Below are positions 29,991 through 38,890 of a stretch of 64,000 bases of DNA, one piece after another. This DNA comes from Leptospira sp. WS4.C2 (GTDB lineage Bacteria; Spirochaetota; Leptospiria; Leptospirales; Leptospiraceae), in NCBI RefSeq assembly GCF_040833985.1, contig NZ_CP162139.1:1446001-1510000 (forward strand). Direction: 5' to 3'. Every line of letters starts with the position of its first letter. Position 1 is the first letter of the stretch. Made by a program: the position numbers and the translations under genes. The notes beneath the pieces are model-generated. The model was not told where the DNA came from and searched no databases. It worked only from the letters and a program-made list of their open reading frames with translations.

Positions 29991-31882
29991 AGACTTCGCT
30001 TTAAGTAACGGATTTCCTTTTTGATGGATTGGATCAAAAGTTGGTTTTTTCTCTCCGCCTCCAAATCCTTATGACGCAAAATATAAATTTCTGTTTTACG
30101 CACCATACGTCGTAAATACGACTCCTCTCTCATCCAGATCCAAATATCTGAATCTTGAAACGACTCTTTTGGTGTTTCTCTTTCAAATCGTGCGAGCCCT
30201 TGTTCCATAAACTCAATATCCTTTTGGATTCGCCTGAATAGTGATTCGGAACCTTGGTCATGTAAGTATTTTGGCGATTTGCCTTTTTGATTTTGTTTGG
30301 ATTCGTTTTTGGAATTTTTTTCCGACAAGGAAAAAATGGGGGTAGAAGAATCGGCTTTGGCATTGTCTGGATTCCAGATAGGAAGATCTCTCCATGGATA
30401 GTTGTGGAGGGGAGTTTCTTCCAGAGTCTTTTTTGCTTTCTCTGGACAGAGAGATGTAATTCCTGCAATTACTGCTCCATCCTCATTTACATTAAAGAGC
30501 TTCATTTCACTCACAGTGCTCGCTGATTCTTCAAACCAGTGACGATACAAATCCAAAACATAATCAGTAAGAACAGAACCTTCTCCATCGGCCCTGGGAA
30601 CAAACCTGGTTTCTCTTTTGCGAATGATCACTTCATTGATTCTTTCTAAACTATTCTTCCGGTTGATCAGTGTGAGCCATTTTTCATTGTGATGGGTTCC
30701 CGTCGAATGGATCTCTCTTCCCGAGTAGGCCAAATCTTGTCCAAGAAAATAAACAGAGGTAAATCCCATAAACCGCAACATATCAAAAGCTGTGGTTGCC
30801 ACAGATCCTCCTGATTGGATATCACCCACCTCAAGAAATACTTGTTCGGCGAGTTCCCCTCCTGCAGTGACTTCTCGGACAAGCGATCCTTCGGCATCGA
30901 CTTGGTATTTCGCAGTCACTGAATGAACTACTGATTGAAACATAGGTTCCCTGAGGAGTGTGGGGGAGCTTACCAAATCCGCAAAGAGTGGGATATTTTT
31001 TTGATTTTCTCCCATAAAATGAAAAAAGGAATTTGTTTGGGCATCCAGTGTCACAACTCCGTCCGCTTGGATCCCAGCTTTGAAAAGGACTTTGAGTGAG
31101 GTATCACAAGACAAAACAAATACTTTGTCTCGGACTGATTGTAACCAAGTGAGATTTTTTCGTAAACTAGGGCCAGCTGACACGAGTACGGCGGTAAGTC
31201 CTTGGAACTTGTTTTTTAAAGAAGAGATGGGATAACGAACCGGAGGTGTTTTTCCTACATGGACCAAATTCCAAATTGAGTTTTTGATCCACAACCTCTC
31301 AAATTCAAACTTGGTAAGTAGATCACTCATCTTGGCTGAAAAAACAGTTTGGGTTTTTTCTTCTAACTCACGATAGACGGGATTACGATTTGTGTCTGTC
31401 GGGTTACGAATGATTTTTAGTCCACTCACTCTCTCGATGGGTAAAGAGTCTAAGTAGTTAAAAAAAAGAGGATAAAAAACTTCTCCTGAGAATAAGTGGC
31501 GACCCGGGACCGTCATCACTGGTTTTAAAACCTTGTCCCAGATAACAGGAATTAGTGTTTCATCATCTCCAATCAGGATGAGAATTTGACCGGGAGCCAA
31601 TGTTTCGCTAATCTTTTGGATGAGATGCGGATTTCCAAGTCCAAACAAAATCACGATGTCAGTAGCCCTTAAAGAATAAGTATCCAAAAGGCGGAGGGCC
31701 TGTGTGAGTGGAGAGAAAGAAGAAGAGAGGGGTTCTCCATTTAATGAGACATAATATTCTCCCGTCTTCTTGGCAGAACCCAGTTCCCAAAGATTTTCGG
31801 ATGGGAAGTTTCTGAAATAATTTTGTAAGTACGGCTTCCTTTCAAAAATTTCACTGGAAATGGGATCGATAATTTGGGACAT
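29954..31882 (-). CDS. DUF115 / Maf-type (6-hydroxymethylpterin pyrophosphokinase MptE-like) protein
   Basis: The 642-residue protein has the DUF115 core found in Maf motility-associated glycosyltransferases and archaeal MptE. Visible are GLTAVLVSAGPSLRKNLTWL (about 228-247), FVLSCDTSLKVLFKAGIQAD, GVVTLDAQTN, and the later VYFLGQDLAYSGREIHSTGT segment. The last 120 residues form a charged helical tail. Maf proteins add nonulosonic acids to flagellins in other bacteria, and Leptospira make nonulosonic acids, but no flagellar or sugar gene lies next to it here. Substrate and role are therefore open. Its 3' end overlaps the convergent gene upstream of 29990. Confidence 0.82.
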   Translation of the reverse strand: MSQIIDPISSEIFERKPYLQNYFRNFPSENLWELGSAKKTGEYYVSLNGEPLSSSFSPLTQALRLLDTYSLRATDIVILFGLGNPHLIQKISETLAPGQILILIGDDETLIPVIWDKVLKPVMTVPGRHLFSGEVFYPLFFNYLDSLPIERVSGLKIIRNPTDTNRNPVYRELEEKTQTVFSAKMSDLLTKFEFERLWIKNSIWNLVHVGKTPPVRYPISSLKNKFQGLTAVLVSAGPSLRKNLTWLQSVRDKVFVLSCDTSLKVLFKAGIQADGVVTLDAQTNSFFHFMGENQKNIPLFADLVSSPTLLREPMFQSVVHSVTAKYQVDAEGSLVREVTAGGELAEQVFLEVGDIQSGGSVATTAFDMLRFMGFTSVYFLGQDLAYSGREIHSTGTHHNEKWLTLINRKNSLERINEVIIRKRETRFVPRADGEGSVLTDYVLDLYRHWFEESASTVSEMKLFNVNEDGAVIAGITSLCPEKAKKTLEETPLHNYPWRDLPIWNPDNAKADSSTPIFSLSEKNSKNESKQNQKGKSPKYLHDQGSESLFRRIQKDIEFMEQGLARFERETPKESFQDSDIWIWMREESYLRRMVRKTEIYILRHKDLEAERKNQLLIQSIKKEIRYLKRSLYPMMDSFPEKG

Positions 31883-31960
31883 AATACTATCTAAGGTTTT
31901 TTCTTATGTCTCCCAAGTGGTGTCAACCGGGAAACAGGGAAATCGAACGGCGAAACATAT

Positions 31961-34744
31961 ATGCATTTAAAGAGCCTGAGTATTGTTGGATTCAAAACAT
32001 TTGCGGATGAAACAGAGATCAATTTTGATCCTGGGTTTACTGCTGTCGTCGGACCGAATGGTTCGGGGAAATCAAATATTGTCGATTCCGTAAAATGGGT
32101 CTTTGGAGAAAAAAGTGCCAAGGGACTTCGCGGAGAAAAGATGGACGATGTCATCTTCCACGGAACAGAGAGTAGGCGAGCTGCCGGTTTTGCTGAAGTT
32201 TCGATTCTTTTTGATAATGATGACCGGTTTTTCAATATTGATTATCCATCCGTCAAAATCACTCGTCGTTTGTATCCAGACGGTGAAAACGAATACTATC
32301 TGAATGATATCAGAACCATAAGAAAGGATATCGAAAAAACACTCCTCGATACAGGAATTGGTAAGTCTAGTTATAGCATTTTAGAACAAGGTCGGGTTGA
32401 CCAAATCCTCAATTCCAAACCAGAAGAAAGAAGGGCTATTTTTGAAGAGGCCGCTGGGGTTTCTCGCTTCAAACTCGATCGAAAAGAAGCCACAAAGAAG
32501 TTGGATGATACCAACCAGAACTTACTTCGTATCCAAGACATTATGAACTCCATGGTCAAAGACCTGGAAGTCAAAGAAAAACAATCCGAAAAAGCAGAAC
32601 AATACTTCAAACTCAAATCGGATTTAGATGAATCCGACAAAAACTTACGATTTTTAAAACTACGTGATTTCAAACGTCGAATGAAAAAGTCAGACGAAGA
32701 TTTACTTGAAATTCGCGAAAAAAACAAATCGATCTTATCTCTCATCCAAAACGAAACCAATTTGATTTCTGAAAAGGAAACCACCAAAGAGGCCAAGGAA
32801 AGGGAAATCGCCGAAATCGATAAAAAATTATTTGATCATCTCTCCAAAAGCCAAATCCAGAAAGAAAAAATTGCAAAAAATAAAACCTTCATTTTGGAGT
32901 ATGAACTTCGTATTGGAGAAATCCTTTCTGCCTTAGAAACGGAAAACCAAGCTACCATCAAACTGGAAGTAGAAAAACGTGCGATTGAACTTGAAAACGA
33001 ACGCCAAAGAGAAATCCAAACCACTCTCCAAGAAGAGATCCAAAATTTGGAATCAAGGCGTGTTTCTTTGGAACTTTCCATTAAAGAAGAAGAAAAATCC
33101 ATTGAGGAAAAAGAAGGCAGAATTAAAGAAAATGAAAAACGCCATATTACCCTCAGAGACAAACAAAAGACAGTAATCCTCGAACTCATCCAAGAGTTAG
33201 AAAATAAAAAGAAAGAATCTAGCGAAGGAGAAGAAATTCGAAATGCGGATAAAGCCGCTCTTCTTTCCGATTTAGATCTATATGCAAATAAATTAAAAAG
33301 TGCTATTTCTCACTTAGAATCGGCGAAACTAACAGAAGGTATTTCCGACCTTAAAGAAATTCAATTGCCTTTATATTCAGAAAAACTAACAGGATTTTTG
33401 AAACGAGAAGATGATTTTAGAAATCTACTTTTTGATAAAGATGGGATCCTTTCCAAAAAAGAATCTATCGACCAAGCGATCGAAGATTTGATCTTAGAAA
33501 ATGAAAACCTAACCAGAGGTATTCGAGACAATCAAAGTAATATCATCTTACATAGAAGCCATTGGGAAGATACAAGAACCCATATCGTAGAACTTGAGAA
33601 AAAACTTCTCGAATCCAACTCTCGTTTGGAAAACCAACAAAAAGAAATTGCAGTCCTTGATGAAAGGATTGGTGAAATCCAAAAAAGAATTTTGGGTGCA
33701 AAAGAACAAGAATCCGTCATTCGAGAGAAAAAAGATGGTTTGGAAAAGGAAGTCGAAGTTTTAGAAAAAGAAATTGCAGAGTCTTACCAAGAATTTTTAT
33801 CCATGAGTCGGATTTTGGAATCAGAAAAAGAAACCTTACAAACTCTTGTGGAAGAAATTTCGGGAATTAAGTCTAATATTTCCAAAAACCAAGAAGTCTT
33901 CCAAAATCTTTTACCTCTTCTTTCTGAAAAGGAAAGAACCAGTTCTGCACTTAAAGTTCAAATTGATTCTCTTGTGGAAGAGTTGTATAATGATTACTCT
34001 CTGACTGATTCAGAATTGGAATCCGAACGTGGTGGACTTGAACTCGATCAGAAGGCAGAGGAAAGAAGGCTTCGTTCCGCAAAGTCTGAAATCCAACTTT
34101 TAGGTTCCATCAATCCACTTGCGATTGAAGAGTATCGAAATATCAAAGAAATCTACGAACACAATCTCAAACAAAAGTTGGATATTGAAAGTTCCAAAAA
34201 AGACATCGAAGAAGTTTTAAAACGAATCAATGAAGAGTCAGAAAAACTTTTCCAAGAAACCTTTGAGAAAATCAAACAGAACTTCCAAGAAACCTTTTCT
34301 ACACTCTTTAATGGGGGAAGGGCTACGCTGGAACTCACCGAAAAGGAAGACTCTCTCAATTCCGGTGTGGAAATTATGGCGGAACCTCCCGGAAAACATG
34401 TTCAGAATTTGCGCCTCTTATCTGGTGGGGAAAAGTCACTCACGGCGATCGCACTTCTATTTGCGATTTATATGGTGAAACCAAGTCCGTTCTGTTTCTT
34501 AGATGAGATTGATGCGGCCCTGGATGAGGCCAACAAACTACGGTTCTGTCAGATTTTGGATCGGTTCAAGGACAAAACACAATTCATCGTGGTGTCTCAT
34601 GCGCAGTCTACGATCTCTAGAGCAAATGCCATTTTTGGAGTCACCAACGAAGAACCAGGAATTTCAAAAATCCTATCCCTCCGATTGGATGAAGCCAAAA
34701 CTCTATCCAAACAAATCACACAAAAGACCGGAACTGACAACTAA
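31961..34744 (+). CDS. smc: SMC-type chromosome segregation ATPase lacking a recognisable hinge
   Basis: SMC forms the condensin that organises the chromosome. The head is canonical: Walker A GPNGSGKS (31-38) followed by [21 protein letters not shown]-loop region [20 protein letters not shown] with [15 protein letters not shown], signature [20 protein letters not shown] (about 818-837), and Walker [17 protein letters not shown]. Long coiled coils span about 170-415 and 510-760. The protein is only 927 residues against the usual 1150-1200. The segment between the coils (about 415-510) shows none of the glycine-rich hinge motifs and no zinc-hook CxxC. Function as condensin is inferred from the head. 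No scpA or scpB is in the window. Confidence 0.92.
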   Translation: MHLKSLSIVGFKTFADETEINFDPGFTAVVGPNGSGKSNIVDSVKWVFGEKSAKGLRGEKMDDVIFHGTESRRAAGFAEVSILFDNDDRFFNIDYPSVKITRRLYPDGENEYYLNDIRTIRKDIEKTLLDTGIGKSSYSILEQGRVDQILNSKPEERRAIFEEAAGVSRFKLDRKEATKKLDDTNQNLLRIQDIMNSMVKDLEVKEKQSEKAEQYFKLKSDLDESDKNLRFLKLRDFKRRMKKSDEDLLEIREKNKSILSLIQNETNLISEKETTKEAKEREIAEIDKKLFDHLSKSQIQKEKIAKNKTFILEYELRIGEILSALETENQATIKLEVEKRAIELENERQREIQTTLQEEIQNLESRRVSLELSIKEEEKSIEEKEGRIKENEKRHITLRDKQKTVILELIQELENKKKESSEGEEIRNADKAALLSDLDLYANKLKSAISHLESAKLTEGISDLKEIQLPLYSEKLTGFLKREDDFRNLLFDKDGILSKKESIDQAIEDLILENENLTRGIRDNQSNIILHRSHWEDTRTHIVELEKKLLESNSRLENQQKEIAVLDERIGEIQKRILGAKEQESVIREKKDGLEKEVEVLEKEIAESYQEFLSMSRILESEKETLQTLVEEISGIKSNISKNQEVFQNLLPLLSEKERTSSALKVQIDSLVEELYNDYSLTDSELESERGGLELDQKAEERRLRSAKSEIQLLGSINPLAIEEYRNIKEIYEHNLKQKLDIESSKKDIEEVLKRINEESEKLFQETFEKIKQNFQETFSTLFNGGRATLELTEKEDSLNSGVEIMAEPPGKHVQNLRLLSGGEKSLTAIALLFAIYMVKPSPFCFLDEIDAALDEANKLRFCQILDRFKDKTQFIVVSHAQSTISRANAIFGVTNEEPGISKILSLRLDEAKTLSKQITQKTGTDN

Positions 34745-34764
34745 GTCGGTTTCGGTTTGTACGT

Positions 34765-34808
34765 AACAAAGGGTAAAACCGTTTGAGAGTTTTACCCTTT
34801 GTTTTATT
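34765..34808 (+). terminator. Strong terminator after smc, possibly bidirectional
   Basis: Perfect 15-bp arms AACAAAGGGTAAAAC (34765-34779) and GTTTTACCCTTTGTT (34789-34803) enclose a 9-base loop and are followed by TTATTTT. It lies 20 bases after the smc stop and 20 bases before the end of the convergent Cys-rich gene. The A-rich base of the stem could also stop transcription from the minus strand. Confidence 0.88.
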
Positions 34809-34827
34809 TTAAACTAAAGATCTTTTG

Positions 34828-35118
34828 TTATTTGGTTGGTTGCATTTCTTTTACAATGCAAGAAGAGAACGCTTTACAAGAATCACCGCTCGTGAGGCAT
34901 CCAGCAATTTTGTTGTAGTATTTTGGTCTGTTGCAATTGAATTCACATCCCTTTTTGAGAGTGTTTTTTTGCTCTTCTGAAGCATTAGGATTCACTTGCA
35001 CTGTACAGTTGTAAAACTTATCGCAAGCCTCTTTACACTTAGGAAAGTCAGCTGCTTGGATGGATCCAGTAAATAATACCAGAACCATAATTGAAAAGAA
35101 ACGGTTTGTTTTTTTCAT
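34828..35118 (-). CDS. Small Cys-rich exported protein
   Basis: The 96-residue product has a signal peptide (RFFSIMVLVLFTGSIQAA) and a mature part of about 73 residues with eight cysteines: FPKCKEACDKFYNC, KGCEFNCNRPKYYN, AGCLTSGDSCKAFSSC. The regular spacing suggests a helical, disulfide-linked periplasmic or surface protein, similar in look to Cys-rich families seen in Leptospira. GAGAGGA upstream is a good ribosome binding site. It begins only 19 bases after the 3' end of tRNA-Met on the same strand, so both may come from one transcript. Function unknown. Confidence 0.8.
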   Translation of the reverse strand: MKKTNRFFSIMVLVLFTGSIQAADFPKCKEACDKFYNCTVQVNPNASEEQKNTLKKGCEFNCNRPKYYNKIAGCLTSGDSCKAFSSCIVKEMQPTK

Positions 35119-35137
35119 ACCTTGTCCTCTCGATCTT

Positions 35138-35214
35138 TGGTAGCGAAGACGGGAGTCGAACCCGTGACCTCAGGGTTATGAATCCTGTGCTCTAACCATC
35201 TGAGCTACCTCGCC
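35138..35214 (-). tRNA. tRNA-Met (CAU)
   Basis: The minus strand folds as a 77-nt tRNA including an encoded CCA end. It has acceptor GGCGAGG, a D arm with GCTCAGATGGTTAGAGC, anticodon loop TTCATAA (anticodon CAT) and T arm ACGGGTTCGACTCCCGT. Two imperfections are seen: a G1-U72 wobble at the acceptor tip and an A31-C39 mismatch closing the anticodon stem. The sequence resembles elongator tRNA-Met. An isoleucine tRNA with modified CAU is less likely but cannot be excluded by sequence alone. Confidence 0.9.
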
Positions 35215-35236
35215 CTATCACCTTAGATCGTTTGGT

Positions 35237-35256
35237 AGAACTAAATCTTTAGTTCT
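35237..35256. repeat. Perfect inverted repeat upstream of tRNA-Met
   Basis: AGAACTAAA (35237-35245) and TTTAGTTCT (35248-35256) are perfect 9-bp arms with a 2-base spacer. They lie 22 bases upstream of the tRNA-Met 5' end on the minus strand. The spacer is too short for a simple hairpin loop, so the element could be an operator for a dimeric regulator or part of the promoter region. No regulator can be named. Confidence 0.45.
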
Positions 35257-35296
35257 TTTGTCATTTTTTGAAGAGATAAAGAATGGTAAACAAAAA

Positions 35297-35326
35297 AAAG
35301 CCCCGACGGTTGCCGGGGCTTTTTCT
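35297..35326 (-). terminator. Rho-independent terminator of glnA
   Basis: On the minus strand, AGCCCCG (35320-35314) and CGGGGCT (35305-35299) form a perfect 7-bp stem with an 8-base loop. It is followed by a run of T (A residues 35292-35299 on +). It begins 8 bases after the glnA stop codon. Confidence 0.92.
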
Positions 35327-35327
35327 C

Positions 35328-36788
35328 TTAACAAGAGTAAGTAGTGAGGAATTCGTATGGGTGAGGGCGACCTTCCCATGGCCAAATTTCTGTTTCAAAC
35401 TTGTAGTGTTGGTATGTTTGTAGAAAGTTTTCTGTAAACACATCACCTTGTTTGAATATTTCTCTTTGAGCGAGCATTTCTTCCATAGCTTCACGAAGTG
35501 TGTGAGGCATTTGACGAATCCCTTTTTCACGGATTTCATCTAAAGAAAGTTCGAAAAGATCTTCTTCACGTGCAGGACCTGGATCGATTTTCTCTGTTAC
35601 TCCAGCCATACCTGCCATCAGTAAGGAAGCAAACGCCAAATATGGGTTAGCTGTTGAGTCTGGGAATCGGAATTCCACACGTTTTGCTTTTTCGCCGCTA
35701 ACAAAAGGGATACGGCAAGAAGCAGAACGGTTCTGAGCAGAGTATGCTAGAATGGATGGAGCTTCGAATCCTGGAATGAGTCGTTTGTAAGAGTTAGTGG
35801 ATGCATTTGTAAAGGCAGCACAAGCTCTAGCGTATTTTAAAACTCCACCAACATAGTTGAATGCGAAGTCAGAAAGACCTTGGTATTTTTCTCCAGCAAA
35901 AAGGTTTTTTCCACCTTTCCAAAGAGAGATGTGAACGTGCATACCGTTACCGTTATCACCAAAAAGTGGTTTTGGCATAAAAGTAGCAGTTTTTCCGTGT
36001 TTATGAGCCACCATCTTCACGATGTATTTTAGCTTTTGAACGTTATCCGCAGCTTCAATCAAAGTACCAAACTTAACTCCAATTTCCCCTTGTGCTTGTG
36101 CCACTTCATGGTGTACAACGAATGTTTCCATTCCAATAGCTTCCAGAGTTTTTACAAATTCAGCACGAAGATCCACTTGAGAGTCAATAGGAGCTACCGG
36201 GAAATATCCACCTTTAGTTCCTGGACGGTGTCCAGAGTTGAAGTTGATTTTTCCTGTATTGTTGGTTCCTGGAATTTCAGAGTGAGTGTTCCAGATTCCT
36301 TCATTAGAATCTAATTCGTAGTATTGGCAGTTGATTTCATCACGAACACGTAGACTGTCAAAAACAAAGAATTCATTTTCGGGACCGAAATATGCTGTGT
36401 CAGCAATTCCCGATTTATTCATGAACTCTAATGCTTTTTTTGCAATGGAACGTGGGCATTTTTCATAGTATTGTTTTTTGTAGATATCCCATACGTCGCA
36501 AAACATAACAAGCGTTTTGTCAGCAGTAAACGGATCTAAAAAAGCCGTAGAAATTTCTGGGTGTAGTTGCATGTCAGAAGCATTGATTGGCTGCCAACGA
36601 GCAATGGAAGATCCATCAAAAGGAATCCCTTTGAATGTTTCTTCATCAACTGAATTCACATAATAGGAAACGTGGTGCCACATTCCTTTGATATCCGTGA
36701 AGCGGAAGTCGTAGAAAATGACTCCATTTTTTTTGGCATACTCAACCACTTCCTTTCCGGAAGTAAATTTTGGGGTTGCGAACTGCAT
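35328..36788 (-). CDS. glnA: Glutamine synthetase, type I
   Basis: GlnA makes glutamine from glutamate and ammonia. The 486-residue protein has the GSI landmarks: [67 protein letters not shown], and the glutamate flap [11 protein letters not shown]. At the position of the adenylylated tyrosine of the beta subtype (E. coli NLYDLPP) this protein has DLFELS, with Phe412 instead of Tyr, so classical GlnE control appears impossible. A sigma-54 promoter lies upstream and a terminator directly downstream, so it is monocistronic. AAGGAGAA before ATG 36788 is a strong ribosome binding site. Confidence 0.97.
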   Translation of the reverse strand: MQFATPKFTSGKEVVEYAKKNGVIFYDFRFTDIKGMWHHVSYYVNSVDEETFKGIPFDGSSIARWQPINASDMQLHPEISTAFLDPFTADKTLVMFCDVWDIYKKQYYEKCPRSIAKKALEFMNKSGIADTAYFGPENEFFVFDSLRVRDEINCQYYELDSNEGIWNTHSEIPGTNNTGKINFNSGHRPGTKGGYFPVAPIDSQVDLRAEFVKTLEAIGMETFVVHHEVAQAQGEIGVKFGTLIEAADNVQKLKYIVKMVAHKHGKTATFMPKPLFGDNGNGMHVHISLWKGGKNLFAGEKYQGLSDFAFNYVGGVLKYARACAAFTNASTNSYKRLIPGFEAPSILAYSAQNRSASCRIPFVSGEKAKRVEFRFPDSTANPYLAFASLLMAGMAGVTEKIDPGPAREEDLFELSLDEIREKGIRQMPHTLREAMEEMLAQREIFKQGDVFTENFLQTYQHYKFETEIWPWEGRPHPYEFLTTYSC

Positions 36789-36846
36789 TTGATTCTCCTT
36801 CTTTCAGAGGTCGGTCTGATTGTTGTAATCTAGGTATCCATTAAGA

Positions 36847-36863
36847 TGCAAGATTTATACCAA
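36847..36863 (-). promoter_or_regulatory. Sigma-54 promoter for glnA
   Basis: The minus strand reads TTGGTATAAATCTTGCA, which fits the sigma-54 consensus YTGGCACG-N4-TTGCW with the -24 GG and -12 GC elements at exactly the right spacing. The start of transcription would fall near 36836, giving a leader of about 48 bases before glnA. RpoN control of glnA is established in many bacteria; here it rests on the match, the position and the palindromes further upstream. Confidence 0.72.
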
Positions 36864-36911
36864 GGCATTTCGACCTAAATATAAGGGTTTCGTGGAGTTT
36901 CTAAGCAAAAT

Positions 36912-36999
36912 GATTTTAAAATCACGCCCAAAAACGATACGATTTGCATATAAAGTGTCCCTTTTGCTTAAATATGATGCAAATTTGCTCAATTTAAGC
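36912..36999 (-). promoter_or_regulatory. Palindromes at enhancer distance upstream of the glnA promoter
   Basis: This lies in the 362-base gene-free region between glnA and the SpoIIE gene. GATTTTAAAATC (36912-36923) is a perfect palindrome. GCAAATTTGC (36979-36988) is another, nested almost concentrically within the inverted repeat GCTTAAAT (36966-36973) / ATTTAAGC (36992-36999). TTTGC (36963-36967) and GCAAA (36979-36983) also form a dyad. These sites are about 50 and 105-135 bases upstream of the -24 element, where an NtrC-type activator would bind. The rest of the gap up to 37150 shows nothing clear. Confidence 0.5.
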
Positions 37000-37150
37000 C
37001 TCCGCCATTTCGAAATACTATCTATAAATGGGGTAATTTGGTCAACGGAATCGGCTATTTTTCGAAGAGAATTCGGAAAAATTTGAGAATCACAGTGGTT
37101 TATGTTTTTTTTGTGGCAGTGGCCGAAGAATCCTAGAGGTTAGAATCTAG

Positions 37151-38890
37151 ATGAGTTCTCGACAAGCCGATTACGGGCGTTACCAACATTTAGAGAGCTT
37201 TATCCACCTGTCCAAAGATGCCATTTGGTGTTATGAGTTGGACGTTCCTATGCCAATCTCCCTTTCCCTGGAGGAACAGATGGAATTCATCTGGGAGCAT
37301 AGTGTCATTCGGGAATGCAATTTAGCAATGGCTCGGTTCTACGGTTACCCATCCGTGCAAGAGATCACCGGTAAGTATTTAAAGGATCTTGTAACCTTAA
37401 AGAGTGTGTTTTTACTCCGTAAATTCATCCAAAACACCTACCAATTAGAAAATCACGAGTACAACGTGGAGTTGTCTGACGGACACCAACGAATCTTTCT
37501 TATGAATTCCCACGGCCAAGTGGTAGAAGGGCACCTTTTACGTATTTGGGGCCAACAAATTGAAATTTCTTCCATCCGGGAATCTGAATTCAAACTATCT
37601 GGCCTATTACAATTTTCTCAGATTGTCACGGAAGTATCCAAAACCTTTGTCCATTCCAAAGCAGAATTTGTCTCTGATGCCATCCAATTTGCCTTGGAAG
37701 AACTGGGAAAATACTCTCGGGGTGACCGTGTTTTTGCGGCAGAGATATCATCAGACAAACAATTTCTTTCAGTGACCCATGAATGGGTGTTAGATGGAAT
37801 ACCATCTTTATTTGAAGTTGGAACCAAACTGCCGATTGCAAAGATGAATCCTGAACGATTGGGAATCCTTGCTTCGGACGGAGTGATCCATATTGCAGAT
37901 ACTTCCCTTATGGTAGATGAACCTTGGCATTTGGATCTTTTTAAACGAGCAGAAGTTCGTTCCATTTTAGTGGTAGGTTTACGGGACGAGGGGAATGTGA
38001 TTGGAATTCTTGGCATCACCACTTTTGAGCGGATTGGAAATTGGTCAGAAGAAACCAAGCGCTTGTTAGGTTTAATAGCCGGGTTTATTTCGCAAGGGTT
38101 GGTTCGAGCAAAAAACGAAATCAAATTGATGAAAAAAGAAAAAGTCCTACAAAGGTTTTATTCTGATGTCAAAGAAGATTTAGCTTTAGCAAAACTCACC
38201 CAAGAAGCTTGGGTCGCCAAAGATTTTGGTGAAATTCCAAACGTAAAGATTCAATCTCGGTTTTTGCCTTATGATGAAATTGGGGGAGATCTGATTCTTT
38301 ATGAAAAATCCAAAGAAGATTGTATCGATATCTTCTTCGGTGATATTTCCGGCCATGGGATTTCTTCAGCCTTGGTCTCAGGAATTGCTGCGGTTTCTTT
38401 TAAAAAACATTCCAAATTAGAATCCACTCCTTCTGGTATTTTGGCAGCCATGCATTTGGACTTAAAAACCATTATTTTCAAACATCATATCTCTGCTTGT
38501 GTACTTCGTCTTTTTCCAGAGGAGAGAAGGGTTGAGTTTAGTTTTGCAGGCCATCCTCCCGTTGTGTTTTGGAAACAAAGTGAACGGGTAATGAAGCTTG
38601 TGAAGGACGAGATGTATCCTATCCTGCTTCTGGATGTATGGGAAGGAAAAACGATTTCCAAAACCTTTGAGCCGGGTGATCGATTGCTTCTCTATTCGGA
38701 TGGAATCTATGAATTAGAAGAAGAGGGTGGTGGATACATTGGGCTTGATGTTTTTTTACAGGAACTTTCTGAGATGATTTCTGTTTCTGAAAACACAGAC
38801 ACTTTGATCCAAAAAATGATTGCTAACTGCCTGATAGATAAAGACCGAATCATTCATGATGATATCGCTGTATTGTTTATGGAATTTTAA
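37151..38890 (+). CDS. PAS-GAF-SpoIIE serine phosphatase
   Basis: The 579-residue cytoplasmic protein has an N-terminal PAS-like domain (about 10-135, with ECNLAMARFYGYPSVQEITG), a GAF domain (about 155-320, ending in ERIGNWSEETKRLLGLIAGF) and a C-terminal PP2C/SpoIIE phosphatase (about 350-579). Metal-binding motifs are intact: YDEIGGDLILY, FFGDISGHGISSALVSGI, LLYSDGIYEL and DDIAVLF. RsbU-type proteins like this dephosphorylate STAS anti-sigma antagonists in response to a signal. The PAS and GAF parts suggest sensing of a small ligand or redox state. The nearest STAS gene is at 19.4 kb. Its 3' end overlaps the convergent gene by 4 bases. Confidence 0.92.
   Translation: MSSRQADYGRYQHLESFIHLSKDAIWCYELDVPMPISLSLEEQMEFIWEHSVIRECNLAMARFYGYPSVQEITGKYLKDLVTLKSVFLLRKFIQNTYQLENHEYNVELSDGHQRIFLMNSHGQVVEGHLLRIWGQQIEISSIRESEFKLSGLLQFSQIVTEVSKTFVHSKAEFVSDAIQFALEELGKYSRGDRVFAAEISSDKQFLSVTHEWVLDGIPSLFEVGTKLPIAKMNPERLGILASDGVIHIADTSLMVDEPWHLDLFKRAEVRSILVVGLRDEGNVIGILGITTFERIGNWSEETKRLLGLIAGFISQGLVRAKNEIKLMKKEKVLQRFYSDVKEDLALAKLTQEAWVAKDFGEIPNVKIQSRFLPYDEIGGDLILYEKSKEDCIDIFFGDISGHGISSALVSGIAAVSFKKHSKLESTPSGILAAMHLDLKTIIFKHHISACVLRLFPEERRVEFSFAGHPPVVFWKQSERVMKLVKDEMYPILLLDVWEGKTISKTFEPGDRLLLYSDGIYELEEEGGGYIGLDVFLQELSEMISVSENTDTLIQKMIANCLIDKDRIIHDDIAVLFMEF

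Noticed and set aside
33200..33490. Zinc hook in the SMC-like protein, which would make it Rad50-like
   Set aside because: No CxxC is present between the coiled coils and the head motifs are of SMC type.
36892..37086. 64-codon ORF between glnA and the SpoIIE gene
   Set aside because: It overlaps the palindromic regulatory sites, starts with GTG without a ribosome binding site and resembles no protein family.
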